Assembly: GCA_015680685.1 (NCBI GenBank)
Contig: MNCI01029388.1
Coordinates: 236,165-300,164, forward strand
DNA: 64,000 nucleotides
Source of the DNA: Gnetum montanum
Taxonomy: Eukaryota; Streptophyta; Gnetopsida; Gnetales; Gnetaceae
Direction of reading: 5' to 3'
Position numbers and translations under genes: made by a program. This document shows positions 12,277 through 22,885 of this stretch, piece by piece (the stretch's first letter is position 1; each line of letters starts with the position of its first letter). The notes under the pieces are model-generated. The model made no database searches, was not told where the DNA came from, and was given only the letters and a program-made list of their open reading frames with translations.

Positions 12277-13360
12277 TGTTGATGCCAACATAACCCATGC
12301 TAGGCATAGGCCATGATTAATAGTTTTAATTCCAAAAAATATATATTCAAACTTCACAATTTCTATATAATTTTAAAATTATTTCAATAGTTTCAAGATG
12401 TGTTTGAGAACCCCAAATATTTAGAATGCCAAAATTTTAGGTGACAAGCATCTACAACCCATTATTCAAATGATTTGCAATCACTAAGGGTGCAAGTCCA
12501 AGAGGTAAACCTAGCCAAGGAGCCAAAGCTTGCCGTAAAATGAATAATATCATTTTCTCATGAAGGATCTATTCACTTTCTCTTGTTTGACTACACAAGC
12601 CAAAATTTAGTTAGAGTTTGAACACTTTGATTTATCTAGAGAAATCACAAACCGATACTTGTAGGTTCTAGAAATCATGCAAGTGTTATTTTTCACTATC
12701 AACGATTATTCTATTCCTAGTAAACAAATTTCTTTGGATTCCTAAATCTTCAATTCTTAGTATTTATTATTATTTTTTGCATTTTCTTGGGTATTAGTTG
12801 AGTGTGCACCATTTTTTTCCTTAGACTAGTAACAATGAAATTCAAGTGGAAATATTTTGGTCAATAGTACAATTTGAGTTTCAAACTATTTTTGTCATTT
12901 GTGTAGGGGCCAAAGATAGAGCTACACTCACAAGTCACTAGAGTGCATCGAACAAGTCAAGGGAATGCATGCATGCATTCAAATTGTTTGCATTTATTCA
13001 TATAGAGCTTACTAGGAAAATGCAATGTTGAAATTGTCACAACATTCAATTATGAAAAAAAAAACCTAGATCAAGATGTTAGTGTATGTATGATAGCAGG
13101 GTTAAACCATTCTTTTTGAACATTATGATATTTGATGAATAAGCTGATGGTGCATTTCTACGAAACCACCACAATGACACAATTTCAAAAAGAATCCATA
13201 GAAATTTGGAATCCCAATACCTTACAAGACAATTAATATAAGAAAAGGAGTACCCGTGAATGGATTATACACAACCACAATAGAAATGGAAAAGCCACAA
13301 AAGTATAAAAGATCATACAAATCATAGCCTTTCCAATTTAGCACTATCATCACAACCACA
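12277..13360. other. Possible LTR of element F or plain spacer
   Basis: AT-rich, no open frame of note. It may begin with an LTR (TGTTGATGCC at 12277), but the other end is not identifiable. Confidence 0.3.
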
Positions 13361-13458
13361 TACACCACATACACCAGGGAAGAACAACAGGATCATCATG
13401 CATCGTTGATACACCACATACACCAGGGAAGAACAACAGGATCATCCTGCATCGTTGG
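13361..13458. repeat. Tandem duplication, 2 x 49 bp
   Basis: Copy 1 is 13361-13409 and copy 2 is 13410-13458. Both start TACACCACATACACCAGGGA and differ at only two positions (CATCATG/CATCCTG and the last base). This is a recent duplication. Confidence 0.93.
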
Positions 13459-14467
13459 TGGTAAATGGTCGACCGTGGACATGGGCATTACAAGTTAGTA
13501 ACTGCCAGGTGGTGGAGAACATGGTGGCCATTCATGGCTAGCATAACCGACACTAGACGTGAGACGACAAAAGGTGGTAGGTGTTACGGGAGTGCCAGTA
13601 GCTCCAATGGTGGTGGCGAGTGACTATAAAGGCTAGCCATGACCGGCTACGAAAGAGAGGGTCAACCCAAGATGAGAGATCAGATCTTGGAAGCGGCAGC
13701 CAAGAAACCAACAGGGAATAGTTTCCTCCTCCTCTTTTTGGCAAACATCAGACATCTCCGAGGGAGCTTCCTCCTCTCTAACAATGGATGTGGTGGCAGA
13801 CAGCGGACAACACCTACCATCTCTCACACAGCAGACTCACTGGTATCTGGTAGCCTCCTCTATTTCTAGATGCTTGTCAGAGCTTCAGGTCATGGACATT
13901 CCATGATAATGTCTAGTGTCTAATGCCAGTAGCAGTGACATAGGTTCCTGTCAATGGCAGAGCAAGTCACGAATAGTGTGACAATCGGCAAGCAATCTTC
14001 TCTCCTCACTCCGACATGTAGACGTGTCTGCACACATCAATAACGTGTTAGTGGGCAACATCACTAAATCAGCCAATAGCCTCTCTTCCAACCACGTGCA
14101 GGAGCATGCAACAAACAACAAAGCAGATAGTCCATGATGGTGTCTAACGATGGCAGCCAGTAGCAAGGACATATCTCTCTCTCTTACTGGTGATGGTGGG
14201 CAACGTGGCGCATTCTACCTACACGTAAGAGATGCATCAACAGGCACCATCAACTAACCTCTCCTCTCCAACAGGGTGTGAGATTTTCTCTCCTCCCTTT
14301 CATTATTTTTCTTTTTTTCAGCAATGGTGAAGCTACAACAGGCGGCCTCCTTGGGTTTTCTACCACCAATAGCAAGTTGTGCAGTAGGCAACAACAAGGT
14401 AGATAGTGGTGGAATACCAAATAGACCTCTCTCTTTCTCCCTCTCCTGATAGCTATGAGCAGTGTCA
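13459..14467. other. GC-richer, gene-poor segment
   Basis: Base composition is visibly richer in G and C than the flanks (GTGGTGG, CAGCCAGTAGCAAGG-type sequence), with overlapping short open frames on both strands. None matches a known protein, and frames on both strands are equally open, as expected of stop-poor GC-rich DNA rather than a gene. Origin unknown. Confidence 0.4.
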
Positions 14468-14637
14468 ACTCCATCTACAACAGACTGATGGCATAATTCG
14501 ATAGCAACAGACCCATAACTCCATCTACAACAGACTGATGGCATAATTCGATAGCAACAGACCCATAACTCCATCTACAACAGACTGATGGCATAATTCG
14601 ATAGCAACAGACCCATGGCATAATTCGATAGCAACAG
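14468..14637. repeat. Tandem repeat, three 50 bp units plus a partial
   Basis: Units at 14468-14517, 14518-14567 and 14568-14616 start ACTCCATCTACAACAGACTG and are essentially identical. A 21 bp partial unit follows at 14617-14637 (GGCATAATTCGATAGCAACA). Perfect identity means recent expansion. Confidence 0.95.
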
Positions 14638-14799
14638 TAGTCGGGTTGAGGGAAAATTTAATATTTTTTTTGTAGTTAACTATTGTATTTGCATTATGTC
14701 TTCGAATTCAATACTATTACTATTGTTCAATGTAAATTCCCCAACTTTTAATTTAATTTGCCTTTTTGCAACATCACATAGCTCTCTCTCGAACTGAGA

Positions 14800-15064
14800 T
14801 TATTCCCAAGTTTTTGTACCATAGAGAAGGTACCCAAGGCAATAAAATAAGTTTTTTCCTAAAGTTGGTGTATCCAAAATAAATTTATGCATCATCAGAC
14901 ACGACCAACCATATGACACATCATTCTCGATGATAATGCCTCCATTGTTGCATAGGCCATTCTTGGAAGCAATGTTATTCCCGACCACAAAAGAAATGCA
15001 AAGCAGAGGAGAAAATCAAATGATAAACGAAGGCAATCCTTGCCGCTGATAAAATAACCACAAC
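14800..15064 (-). other. Weak coding-like sequence left of the hairpin
   Basis: Two overlapping minus-strand frames are open here; one reads GCGYFISGKDCLRLSFDFLL and then MAYATMEALSSRMMCHMVGR. No family is recognised. If the hairpin element and one copy of CTATG are left out, this frame continues in phase from the coding-like segment at 15755-15913. That may be chance. Confidence 0.25.
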
Positions 15065-15108
15065 CTATGCGCCGGAGATTTGCGATTCCCAAGAAAATCT
15101 CACGAACC

Positions 15109-15200
15109 GTTCACGGTGGATTCGGGCACGCGTACAGAAGCGTGTAAAATCCGCGTTCACGGTGGATTCGGGCACGCGTACAGAAGCGTGTAAAATCCGC
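15109..15200. repeat. 46 bp tandem duplication inside left hairpin arm
   Basis: 15109-15154 and 15155-15200 are identical copies beginning GTTCACGGTGGATTCGGGCA. The right arm has only one equivalent. Confidence 0.95.
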
Positions 15201-15289
15201 ATTGGGTACATAAATTATAATTTTTGGTTCAATTTTTCAACTCTCAACGAGAACATTCATTGTCGATTAAAATCTTACCTATTTTTACT

Positions 15290-15383
15290 GCAAATCGAGT
15301 CAAATCTTACCTGTTTCCTGCAAATTGCATCCGCGTGCAAATCGCGTCAAATCTTACCTGTTTCCTGCAAATTGCATCCGCGT
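15290..15383. repeat. 47 bp tandem duplication inside left hairpin arm
   Basis: 15290-15336 and 15337-15383, beginning GCAAATCG[A/C]GTCAAATC, differ at one base. The right arm has one equivalent. Confidence 0.95.
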
Positions 15384-15754
15384 CCAATATCTTTTATTTA
15401 CAGACGCTCCTCCTATTTCGCCATTGATAGGGATTTGGATGCTTCCGCACTCTCCAAACGATTTGTTTCTCTCCAAATCCCTATCAATGGCGAAATAGGA
15501 GGAGCGTCTGTAAATAAAAGATATTGGACGCGGATGCAATTTGCAGGAAACAGGTAAGATTTGACGCGATTTGCAGTAAAAATAGGTAAGATTTTAATCG
15601 ACAATGAATGTTCTCGTTGAGAGTTGAAAAATTGAACCAAAAATTATAATTTATGTACCCAATGCGGATTTTACACGCTTCTGTACGCGTGCTCGAATCC
15701 ACCGCGAACGGTTCGTGAGATTTTCTTGGGAATCGCGAATCTCCAACGCATAGC

Positions 15755-15913
15755 TATGAACTCATCTACTTGGTCTTTCAAAGTAATTGTATCCTACGGA
15801 TGCCCAAAAACAGATTTACGAATCTCACTTGCATGAGTGTAGAAAATAGCTTCAACAGCTGCAGCAATCATAAGACTTACTGGCATCCCTCAAATGACCT
15901 TAACTAGTTTCTA
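15755..15913 (-). pseudogene. Coding-like exon fragment, family not recognised
   Basis: On the minus strand one frame reads GMPVSLMIAAAVEAIFYTHA, then SEIRKSVFGHP, a stop, and DTITLKDQVDEFIAMR, with a further stop near the start. The amphipathic, helix-rich composition is protein-like and differs from the surrounding noise. It stops exactly at the border of the hairpin element, which suggests that the element inserted into or next to it. No family assignment is possible. Confidence 0.35.
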
Positions 15914-16588
15914 GTCTTCTTCTTTTAAATAGTTCATGATCCACTTCTATCCATTTTGGTTCCTTATCCTTAACTTTAGGTACAATTTTAGCTCTTTAGG
16001 ATGACATTCTAGCTACTTAGCAACTTCTATAGTATTTGTTTCTTACTAAATTATGGCTCTAGTTTTGTAGGGGTTTTCTAGGACTTCTCCTCCTAGCTTT
16101 TCATTGCATGCTAATGGACTTGGACTTGGCCTCTAGCTTTCTAGACATGTTTGACTTGAAGAGCACTTACACTCTCTATGTTCTAAGTTTCACATTCTTG
16201 CATAGGACCTGTCTCAAGTTTTCCGTGATTCCCTTTAGCATCAATGACCTAGCCTATGTAACTTCTCTAGTCCTAGGAGGCACTATGGATGATGCCATGT
16301 ATCCCTACTCTTAATGTAATTTCTCTAACAATGATGATGTGTGCTTTGACACATTGATAGTTAAGATAAATATATGGCAAGCTCTCATGAAAGATCAACT
16401 TCAAATGCTTGATTGTGTGTAGTAGATCATTATTTTCCCCCATGTTGATTAATGAAGGACGTATATTTGTGGGTTAGCATTGTTTTACTAGGATCATATT
16501 TTTCTTTTAAATAATTTAGCTTTGGCCTATGAACCATATGAAAATAACTTGGATGGTTGGTGGATTCTTACGATACATTAGGTCTATT
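15914..16588. other. Left flank of copy B, no confirmed gene
   Basis: An open plus-strand frame at 16108-16314 (contains FDLKSTYTLYVLSFTFLHRT and SINDLAYVTSLVLGGTMDD) is mildly protein-like but unrecognised. The rest is AT-rich spacer. Confidence 0.3.
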
Positions 16589-16593
16589 ACTTG
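16589..16593. other. Target site duplication ACTTG, left side of copy B
   Basis: Identical to 23683-23687 at the other end. Confidence 0.93.
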
Positions 16594-16595
16594 TG

Positions 16596-16666
16596 ATGAG
16601 CCATGATATCGCGTATGCGATATTGCGTTGGCCCCTGCAATATCGCATACGCGATATCGCGGCCCA
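16596..16666. promoter_or_regulatory. Palindromic GATATC cluster at LTR start
   Basis: Within 70 bp there are GATATCGCGTATGCGATATT and AATATCGCATACGCGATATC, which are near reverse complements. Similar CpG-rich palindromes sit at the same place in all five LTRs of this family. Being just upstream of the TATA box in U3, they could bind a regulator; that is inference. Confidence 0.55.
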
Positions 16667-16670
16667 CCAC

Positions 16671-16690
16671 CATGTCTATATATAAGAGGT
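16671..16690 (+). promoter_or_regulatory. TATA box of copy B 5' LTR
   Basis: CTATATATAAGAGG; the 3' LTR has CTATAAATAAGAGG at about 22954, and A and D have matching sequence. Conservation in all LTRs and placement upstream of the inferred R region mark it as the core promoter element. Confidence 0.65.
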
Positions 16691-17404
16691 AGCTTTCCCT
16701 TGTTCACTCATCTAGAGTTAGTCCCTTAGCCAAACTATAGCAGTTTTACCATTCTAGAGTTAGAATAATTTCCATGTGCCAGCAGTAGGAGTCTCAAAGT
16801 GAATGGATCTTTATTCGAGCAAATTGTACATGAGCACACATTTGTGTACGGCAATAAAGACAAACTTTCTGATAAACCTTGTAGCATATGGACTAAGCTA
16901 AATAGGATTTAATTATTGTTAAATGTTTAAATGTTTTCCTAGATAATTAATCTCTCTCAACCCTTGACTCTCCTAGTTAAGTGCATTCAGTACGACCGCT
17001 TCGAGCATGTGTGTAACGCTTGGTAACCTAGTAACGAGTAGTGTTTGGTAATCCCAGTAGCATTGCACTGGTTCAGGGTGTGTGCGGCAAGTGGGAGCAA
17101 ATACTAATGCTAGGATAATTAAAACTTAGTTAGTGAATACTAATGAAAATTAGTTATTTAGTTCTCTTCATCTTTCCCTACTAGCATAGGCATTAAAAAG
17201 ATAAAAGATATAAAAATCACATACCTCAAACTTACTTAACCATACAACCGTGACAATACGAGTAAGTTTGGAAAGACAACGATTGGTTAACCTTAAGTGT
17301 TCCATTAAGGCGCATAAGCACTTAGTCCTTGGAGTTCAACCGAATCCCACGTGAAACACTCGTATTCATATGGTTGAGTGTAGGGGTACCTCGCCACTCA
17401 TCAT

Positions 17405-17422
17405 TGACGCCGTTGCTAGGGA
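17405..17422 (+). other. Primer binding site of copy B, tRNA-Asp type
   Basis: TGACGCCGTTGCTAGGGA, two bases from the LTR end. It is complementary to the 3' end of tRNA-Asp apart from two G-to-A/C-to-T type changes. Confidence 0.85.
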
Positions 17423-17552
17423 CTTAGTTGTTTGTGTGCTACGTAGAACATAGGAGATCATTTATATCATTGAGATGCAAGAATGAACCCTTAGGGTTGA
17501 TCAAAAGAAAAAAAATAAGATAACAGTAAACAACACACCAAACAAGACGAAA

Positions 17553-20112
17553 ATGCCTTCTTCTTCGCACAAAAGCACTTCACCGCCTAGTAACAACACT
17601 AGAGACAGTCAGCGGCACAACACACATAACCAAAATCCGTCAATTCCTCAACAATTCCGTGTGGTATATATTCATCACGATGAGTATATACCTAACTTTA
17701 CCTCTATTCTCCATCAAGATGAACAACTACGTTGGAGAGACTTGGAGGGTAATATAGTGTTGCCTCCAGACTGAGCAGTCCCCAACATGCTCCTTCGTGC
17801 TCTTGCACAAATAGGCATGTCACAATTGTACGCAGAGTATGGTGCATGTGATTATGACACAAGGGACTACCATCCCATAGAAGCGCAACGTCAATGGGAC
17901 TTGCGGCAGGAGAGTTATCACACATCTTTGAAGGGCAAAGAACCCCATAACGCTCCACCCGTCTTAAGCAAAATTGAGGGTGATGAACCTATTTCAATAG
18001 GTTCTCCATAAAACGATGTTCCCCCTCCTAACGATGGTGAGGAGGTGGTGTATCAGAACCTTCACTGCATGATTCACAACCCTAATTCTGATCCCCATGA
18101 ACACCAAGTGTTCAACGAGGGAACACAAACACATGACAAGGGCAAGCATTTTGATCGTCATCACGATCGAGGCCGAGACCACCAAAGAGAAGGTAGGAAA
18201 CATCATCATGGCAATGGTTCTCCTTCTTCTTCATCTTCATCGTCACATTCACCCCCTCCTTCAGTATCAGGACGCAGTCATAAGGAACCTAACCGTGAGG
18301 ATAAGGGTAAGCAAAGTGAGAAACCTCGACGAGAGAGTCAGGAACGAGGACAAGGGCATTCTAGAGAATCACGGCATGGAAGAAGGGAGAGTAGGGAACC
18401 ACGTAGACATCATAGATGCTATGAAAGAAATGACCATGAAGAACCCCTACTTGCAACCCGAAGCATGTTAGACATCACAAAGGCAAAATTCCTACAAGGC
18501 ACCAAAAAGATAGCAGGATCAAGAGATTAGACATGAATAACATCCCATGATTTGAGGGGGGATACAATGCTAATCCTCAGAACCACTTATAGGCATTTCA
18601 CGATGCATGTGCCTTGCATAACATTGAGAACGAATGGCAAAAGCTAAATTTTTTCCCAAGGACACTAGTAAAAGAAGAAGAAAGTTGGTACTAGTCCTTA
18701 GAACCAAAATCCATTTGAAGGTGAAGTACGATGCTAGAACTATTTAATGATAAGTATCAAATGTACTCCCAGGTGTCCAACCTATGAAAGAAAATCCAAA
18801 GATGGAAGAAGGGAACTCATGAACCCTTGGATGCTGCCATGGGCCGATACTATGCACTGTTACATCATTGCCCGGGCCATGGTTACTCGCAACAGGATCA
18901 ACTACACCATCTCGTAGATGGACTTAGGCATGAAACTAGGAGAACCCTTGGAACGTATGCCCAAGGGAGATTATCAGAGCTTAGGTCCCATTAAGTTCAT
19001 AGATTGTTGGAGCAAGTAGCTAAGGAAGAAGAAGAGCTACATAAAAGAGAAAGTGTGGAGGAGTACAACCATGATCCTTCCCTCTGAAAAAGGGGAGTGA
19101 GATTCTGTGAGGAGGAGGAAGAGTCACCACTCAAAGAGATGGTGAATAGGAAAACCTTACCTCTCCAAAAATTAACAATAGAAGTGTTGGCGAAGGTAGA
19201 CCAAATGTGGGACTCCTTAGATAGTAGATTTGAAACCGCTCTCAAAATCGTAGAGGAGTCTAAGGAGCGAGGTAGTAACTATGATAAAAATAAAAAGATG
19301 GATTTGGGCCATGCACATAACAAAGGTAAGGGTAAAATGGCCATCACCGAAGAGGTTGTGGATTCTAATACAAACAATGACGATGGATGTGAGATATGCC
19401 AGTATGACATCCTAAGGGATGTTGCCCAATAATCTCACATCTGCAAGAGTCTACGATGTATGCACTTAACCCATGACTTAACAAACGACAAGCACCCCGA
19501 TGGTTACCTTATCCTCAAGGTAACCCGAAGCAGTTCCACCAACCATTAACACATTATCCAAGTGGAACTCCACCACAACCTATTGAGCAACACCAGTAGT
19601 GGCAATACCCACAGTCATGGGGGATGCCACCACCAAGGCAACAATACCCTTACTGGCAACCGGATCCATATGGCTATTACGTGCAGCAGCCAATCTCTCC
19701 ACGTGACTATGTTGGTCACGTGACACCACAATGTCACTACCAACCTCAAGAGTATTATAGGACTCCTTCTCCTAGGAGAGACACACCACATACATACCAT
19801 CCTCCAAATCCATCCACAACTCTCACACCGATAGCTCCATTACCACTTGCTCCAACAATGCAAGGGAAACTCCCCACTCAACTGCAGCAATGCAATGCTA
19901 CGAGAGTTGTAAATCTTCAACCTACTGCTAGTTCTAACAATCATACAAAGAGAAGACCTTTCTTCAGAACCAACAGTCTAACTAAGCTCTCACAACCACA
20001 AGCGGTTGAGCCTTTGAACGCTCCTCCATCAAATAAGGCTTCAAGGCTTCCTTCAAACCAAAAACAGAGCTCAACGCACACAGTTATGTTAACACATGTT
20101 GTCATTGACTAA
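17553..20112 (+). pseudogene. Degenerate gag gene of copy B
   Basis: The ATG at 17553 is positionally equivalent to the start in copy D. Segments in order: N-terminal (MPSSSHKSTSPPSNNTRDSQ) to a TGA at 17773 that is CGA in copy D, a CpG-decay change; 17787-18011; a His/Arg/Ser-rich basic region at 18045-18530 (DRHHDRGRDHQREGRKHHH); the capsid domain at about 18540-19090, broken by stops (TMLELFNDKYQMYSQVSN and GTHEPLDAAMG visible); an acidic helical part at 19097-19432 ending with CEICQYD, where the zinc knuckle has lost its H and last C; and a Pro/Tyr-rich tail at 19624-20112 (QQYPYWQPDPYGYYVQQPIS). It would be the structural protein of the particle. At least six disruptions are visible. Confidence 0.85.
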
Positions 20113-20967
20113 ATTAAGGAGGGCCACCTTCCCAAGAAATTCTCTAATCCTTGAAGTCCTCTAATTTATCTCCAAGTCGCTGGGAATGAACCATGTAAAG
20201 CTCTTTTGGACTCAGATTCTAAAGTCAACTTAATATCATAAGAGATGTATAAATCCTAGAACCTGCCTCCACTCAAGAAGAGCAATATTCGCTTAGACCT
20301 AGCTGACCAATCCATCACTGTCCCCTTAGGACTGGTGAAGGACATCGTTACCACTGTGTGTGGTTGGTCATACCTAGCTGATTTCCTAGTGATACAAGTA
20401 AACACTGAAAAAGGGGACTTCCTAATAATAATGGGGAGGGCATGGCTAAGTACCATAAACACATGCCTAGGAATCCATGATCTTTTCCTAGAAATATCTA
20501 TGGAAAAAAATTTTGGGAAGATTGAGAGGAAGAAAGTTCCATGTATCACATATAGTGATACAGGGTGTGATTATGTACAGGAATGTTCAGCATTTCCTGC
20601 ATGCAACCGATGTGCCCAAGAAATTAACATACACAAGTTCCTATATGTAGCAACCACACAACAAGACAACACCCAGTGGTTGACAGCTAATCAAGAGAGT
20701 AATTCATCAACATGCATGAAACTAACTGGGGGACCAACTTGCACCCACATAGAAAGCATAGATGCACTGAAGGAAGAGTGTCACCAGCTTCCAACCCTTA
20801 ACCTAAAAACATCAATTGGGGGAAGTTGGGAACTCCTAAAAGGTTCAAAAAAATGCTTCAATAGGAGAGTACTAGTTGATGTGCAACAGACCAAACCTTA
20901 TCATGAATCTAGAATGGTCAATGCACATTACACATCAGAAAGAGGACGACCTTGCTCATTATTTTAG
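20113..20967 (+). pseudogene. Degenerate protease and downstream region of copy B
   Basis: An early stop-containing part has ALLDSDSKVNLIS, the retropepsin D-S-G-S loop with aspartate in place of glycine. The open frame at 20335-20967 then gives DIVTTVCGWSYLADFLVIQV and GDFLIIMGRAWLS (the flap-side ILGR equivalent), then KKVPCITYSDTGCDYVQE and FPACNRCAQE. Its C-terminal part (GGSWELLKGSKKC) aligns with sequence that in copy C leads on to reverse transcriptase, but here it ends at a stop and the non-coding tail starts. The loop change and stops mean no active protease. Confidence 0.8.
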
Positions 20968-20969
20968 AT

Positions 20970-22885
20970 CTTCCCCTTCCAACTTAGTCATGGGGGAGAT
21001 GGCCGCCTATGCTGATCAGTTAAGGCCCTCAGTTCCTTTTTAAGTTTTTTTTTTACACATTTTTGTTTTGCAAATTTCTTTAACTTTTCTTATTTTTGTT
21101 TTGCAACATTGTTCATACTTTTTCATTTATTTGTGTGTTTATTTATTTTCTTAAGTTTGTCACCTAATAAGTGCTCCTAAATATGGTATGAACTGTATTC
21201 TATTGATTGCCAATGTTCAGTTTTTACCTTTAAGTTATGATGTTGATACTAATGTATGGTTCTTTTGGTATAACAGGCAATGAGTCCACGTCATCCATGC
21301 ATCCATGAATTTCTATGGTCTCTCTTGGCTTGGAACTATACAATCCCCTTCCTTAAACAATAAGAACTATCAACGAATTGGTGACTGGGTATTTCTCAAA
21401 CTAAGGAAGGACTCAAGGATTGAAAATGGTGTGACTTCAAGGGAACTTGATGCATTTGTGCTGGCCATTCTCTTGGGTGCTTGGATGTTTTCTTCTTGAG
21501 TTTTCTTTACCATTCCAACGTTGCTCCATTATCAGGAAGCTAAGCTAATAAAAATAATAAGTCTTTGCATGGTGTGGTTCTCACGAAAAAAAAAAGTGGA
21601 AATTCAAAGCACACCCCTTAGACAAAATAATCATCTAGGCTACAAGCACTGGTTATGGAACCAAATAAACATGTTCCCTCTAACTAAGGCCCTTCTCACT
21701 TCCTACTTTCTCCTTGCTCGTTTCATTGAAATGGTGGTGACTCTTTGGTGGAAGCATTCTTGTTACTTCATGTGGATGGATTGGCCAAATGTATTAATGT
21801 GGAGTCACTGGATGTGGATGGTTTGAGGCTAGATTTGGAATGAGATCTAATAAGTCACATTAACCATTAATACACAAGGGGCTGTACACCACCTTGTTCT
21901 TGAGACTCCATTCCATTCTCTTTTTTCCATCCTTCTTTCTCCATCTTTCACCTCATTGCTAGTTGTGTCAGTAGTCCATATTTTAGTTGATGCATTGTTT
22001 TCTTTTTGGTAAACTCTTGTGGTTAAGACTTTAACTCTTGGTTCCATACGGAATTTCCAAAGCCTACGAACTCTTTGAATGCAGGATTGTTAGGGTATTA
22101 ACAGCATGAGCCTGCTTTGGGGAGGACCCACTGGCATTCCTATTTGGTCCATCCGTTAATTTCTTTCCCTTAAACATTTTCTACAATCAACTTTTATTTT
22201 ATTCATTTCCATCCCTGACATCCATTTTATCGGTGTTTCCATTGTTTCTTTTTCTCCATATTTCTTATTCCTTATCTTTTTCCATTCTCTTGCTACTGGA
22301 GGTTCACTCTCAGTCATGGGGGTCCTGGTCCAATTTTTTCGATTTTCTCTTAACCCCTACACCTTGGGTAGTCACTAGTATTATATCTCTAGATCCGCAT
22401 TGGCCATATCACAACTCAGCCAATGGACCTTACACTGAGGCAAGGTATCAATTGCATTGTGATTCATTTTACCCTTGCTAATATAAGACTGTGTTGTGTG
22501 TGTAGATGACAATCGTACACTAATGAATTGGATCTAGAGGAAACACTTGGAATGGACTAGTGTTGGAGCAATTATGCAAGGAACAAGATTTATGGCGCGC
22601 TTATGGATGAACAACGGAAGGCGCAATCTTGGCATCGGCAGTAACAAACTTCTTCTTTTCTCTCTCTCTTCTCTCTTCTCTCTTAGCTGCCAAATAAGGC
22701 TGGATATCAAATGTGTATAGTGTTCACTCTTGTTGCCATGAACACTAATTTTGTCATGTATTGTAATGATGATCCATTCATATGTCACCCCATTCACCGT
22801 TAGTGTCATTCAAGTCAATAATCTCATACCTTCCCAATATTTTGTAAGGAACTCGAGGATGAGTTTTCATTCAGTCATGGGGGTA
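20970..22885 (+). other. 3' non-coding tail and polypurine tract of copy B
   Basis: About 1.9 kb without a believable gene. It starts with ATGGGGGAGATGGCC, which copy C also has just after its integrase, so this region is the original element's 3' part. It contains about three TTTTTGTTTTGCA repeats (21058-21105). The tract TCATGGGGGTA at 22876-22885 directly precedes the 3' LTR and is the likely plus-strand primer; the same sequence sits next to the LTR in D. Confidence 0.7.

Larger units (their letters stand above)
15065..15754. repeat. Large inverted repeat (hairpin or MITE/foldback element)
   Basis: The left arm (15065-15439) and right arm (15472-15754) are near-perfect reverse complements around a loop of about 32 bp. 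The ends are CTATGCGCCGGAGATT on the left and, reversed, CTATGCGTTGGAGATT on the right. The centre pairs GATAGGGATTTGGA with TCCAAATCCCTATC. The left arm is 92 bp longer because of two tandem duplications (15109-15200 and 15290-15383) not present in the right arm. Unlike the surroundings it still has many CpG sites, so it is probably young. CTATG occurs at 15065-15069 and 15754-15758 and could be a target duplication, but it is also part of the inverted ends. No open frame for a transposase exists, so a non-autonomous DNA transposon or foldback element is the likely nature. Confidence 0.93.
16594..17403 (+). repeat. 5' LTR of copy B (810 bp)
   Basis: Runs from TGATGAGCCATGATATC to GCCACTCATCA. 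Paired with the 3' LTR at 22886-23682, from which it differs by scattered substitutions and by several changes in the GATATC-rich first 80 bp. It therefore inserted some time ago. Confidence 0.95.

Noticed and set aside
13553-14574. Several 60-106 codon frames in the GC-richer segment
   Set aside because: Overlapping frames on both strands with no recognisable domain; expected by chance in stop-poor DNA, and one is created by the 50 bp tandem repeat.
15162-15702. Overlapping open frames on both strands sharing peptide pieces
   Set aside because: They are mirror translations of the two arms of the hairpin; identical peptides from opposite strands are explained by the inverted repeat.
21521-21826. 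Env-like protein in the tail of copy B
   Set aside because: The 101-codon frame is not kept in A or D and shows no signal peptide or clear membrane pattern.
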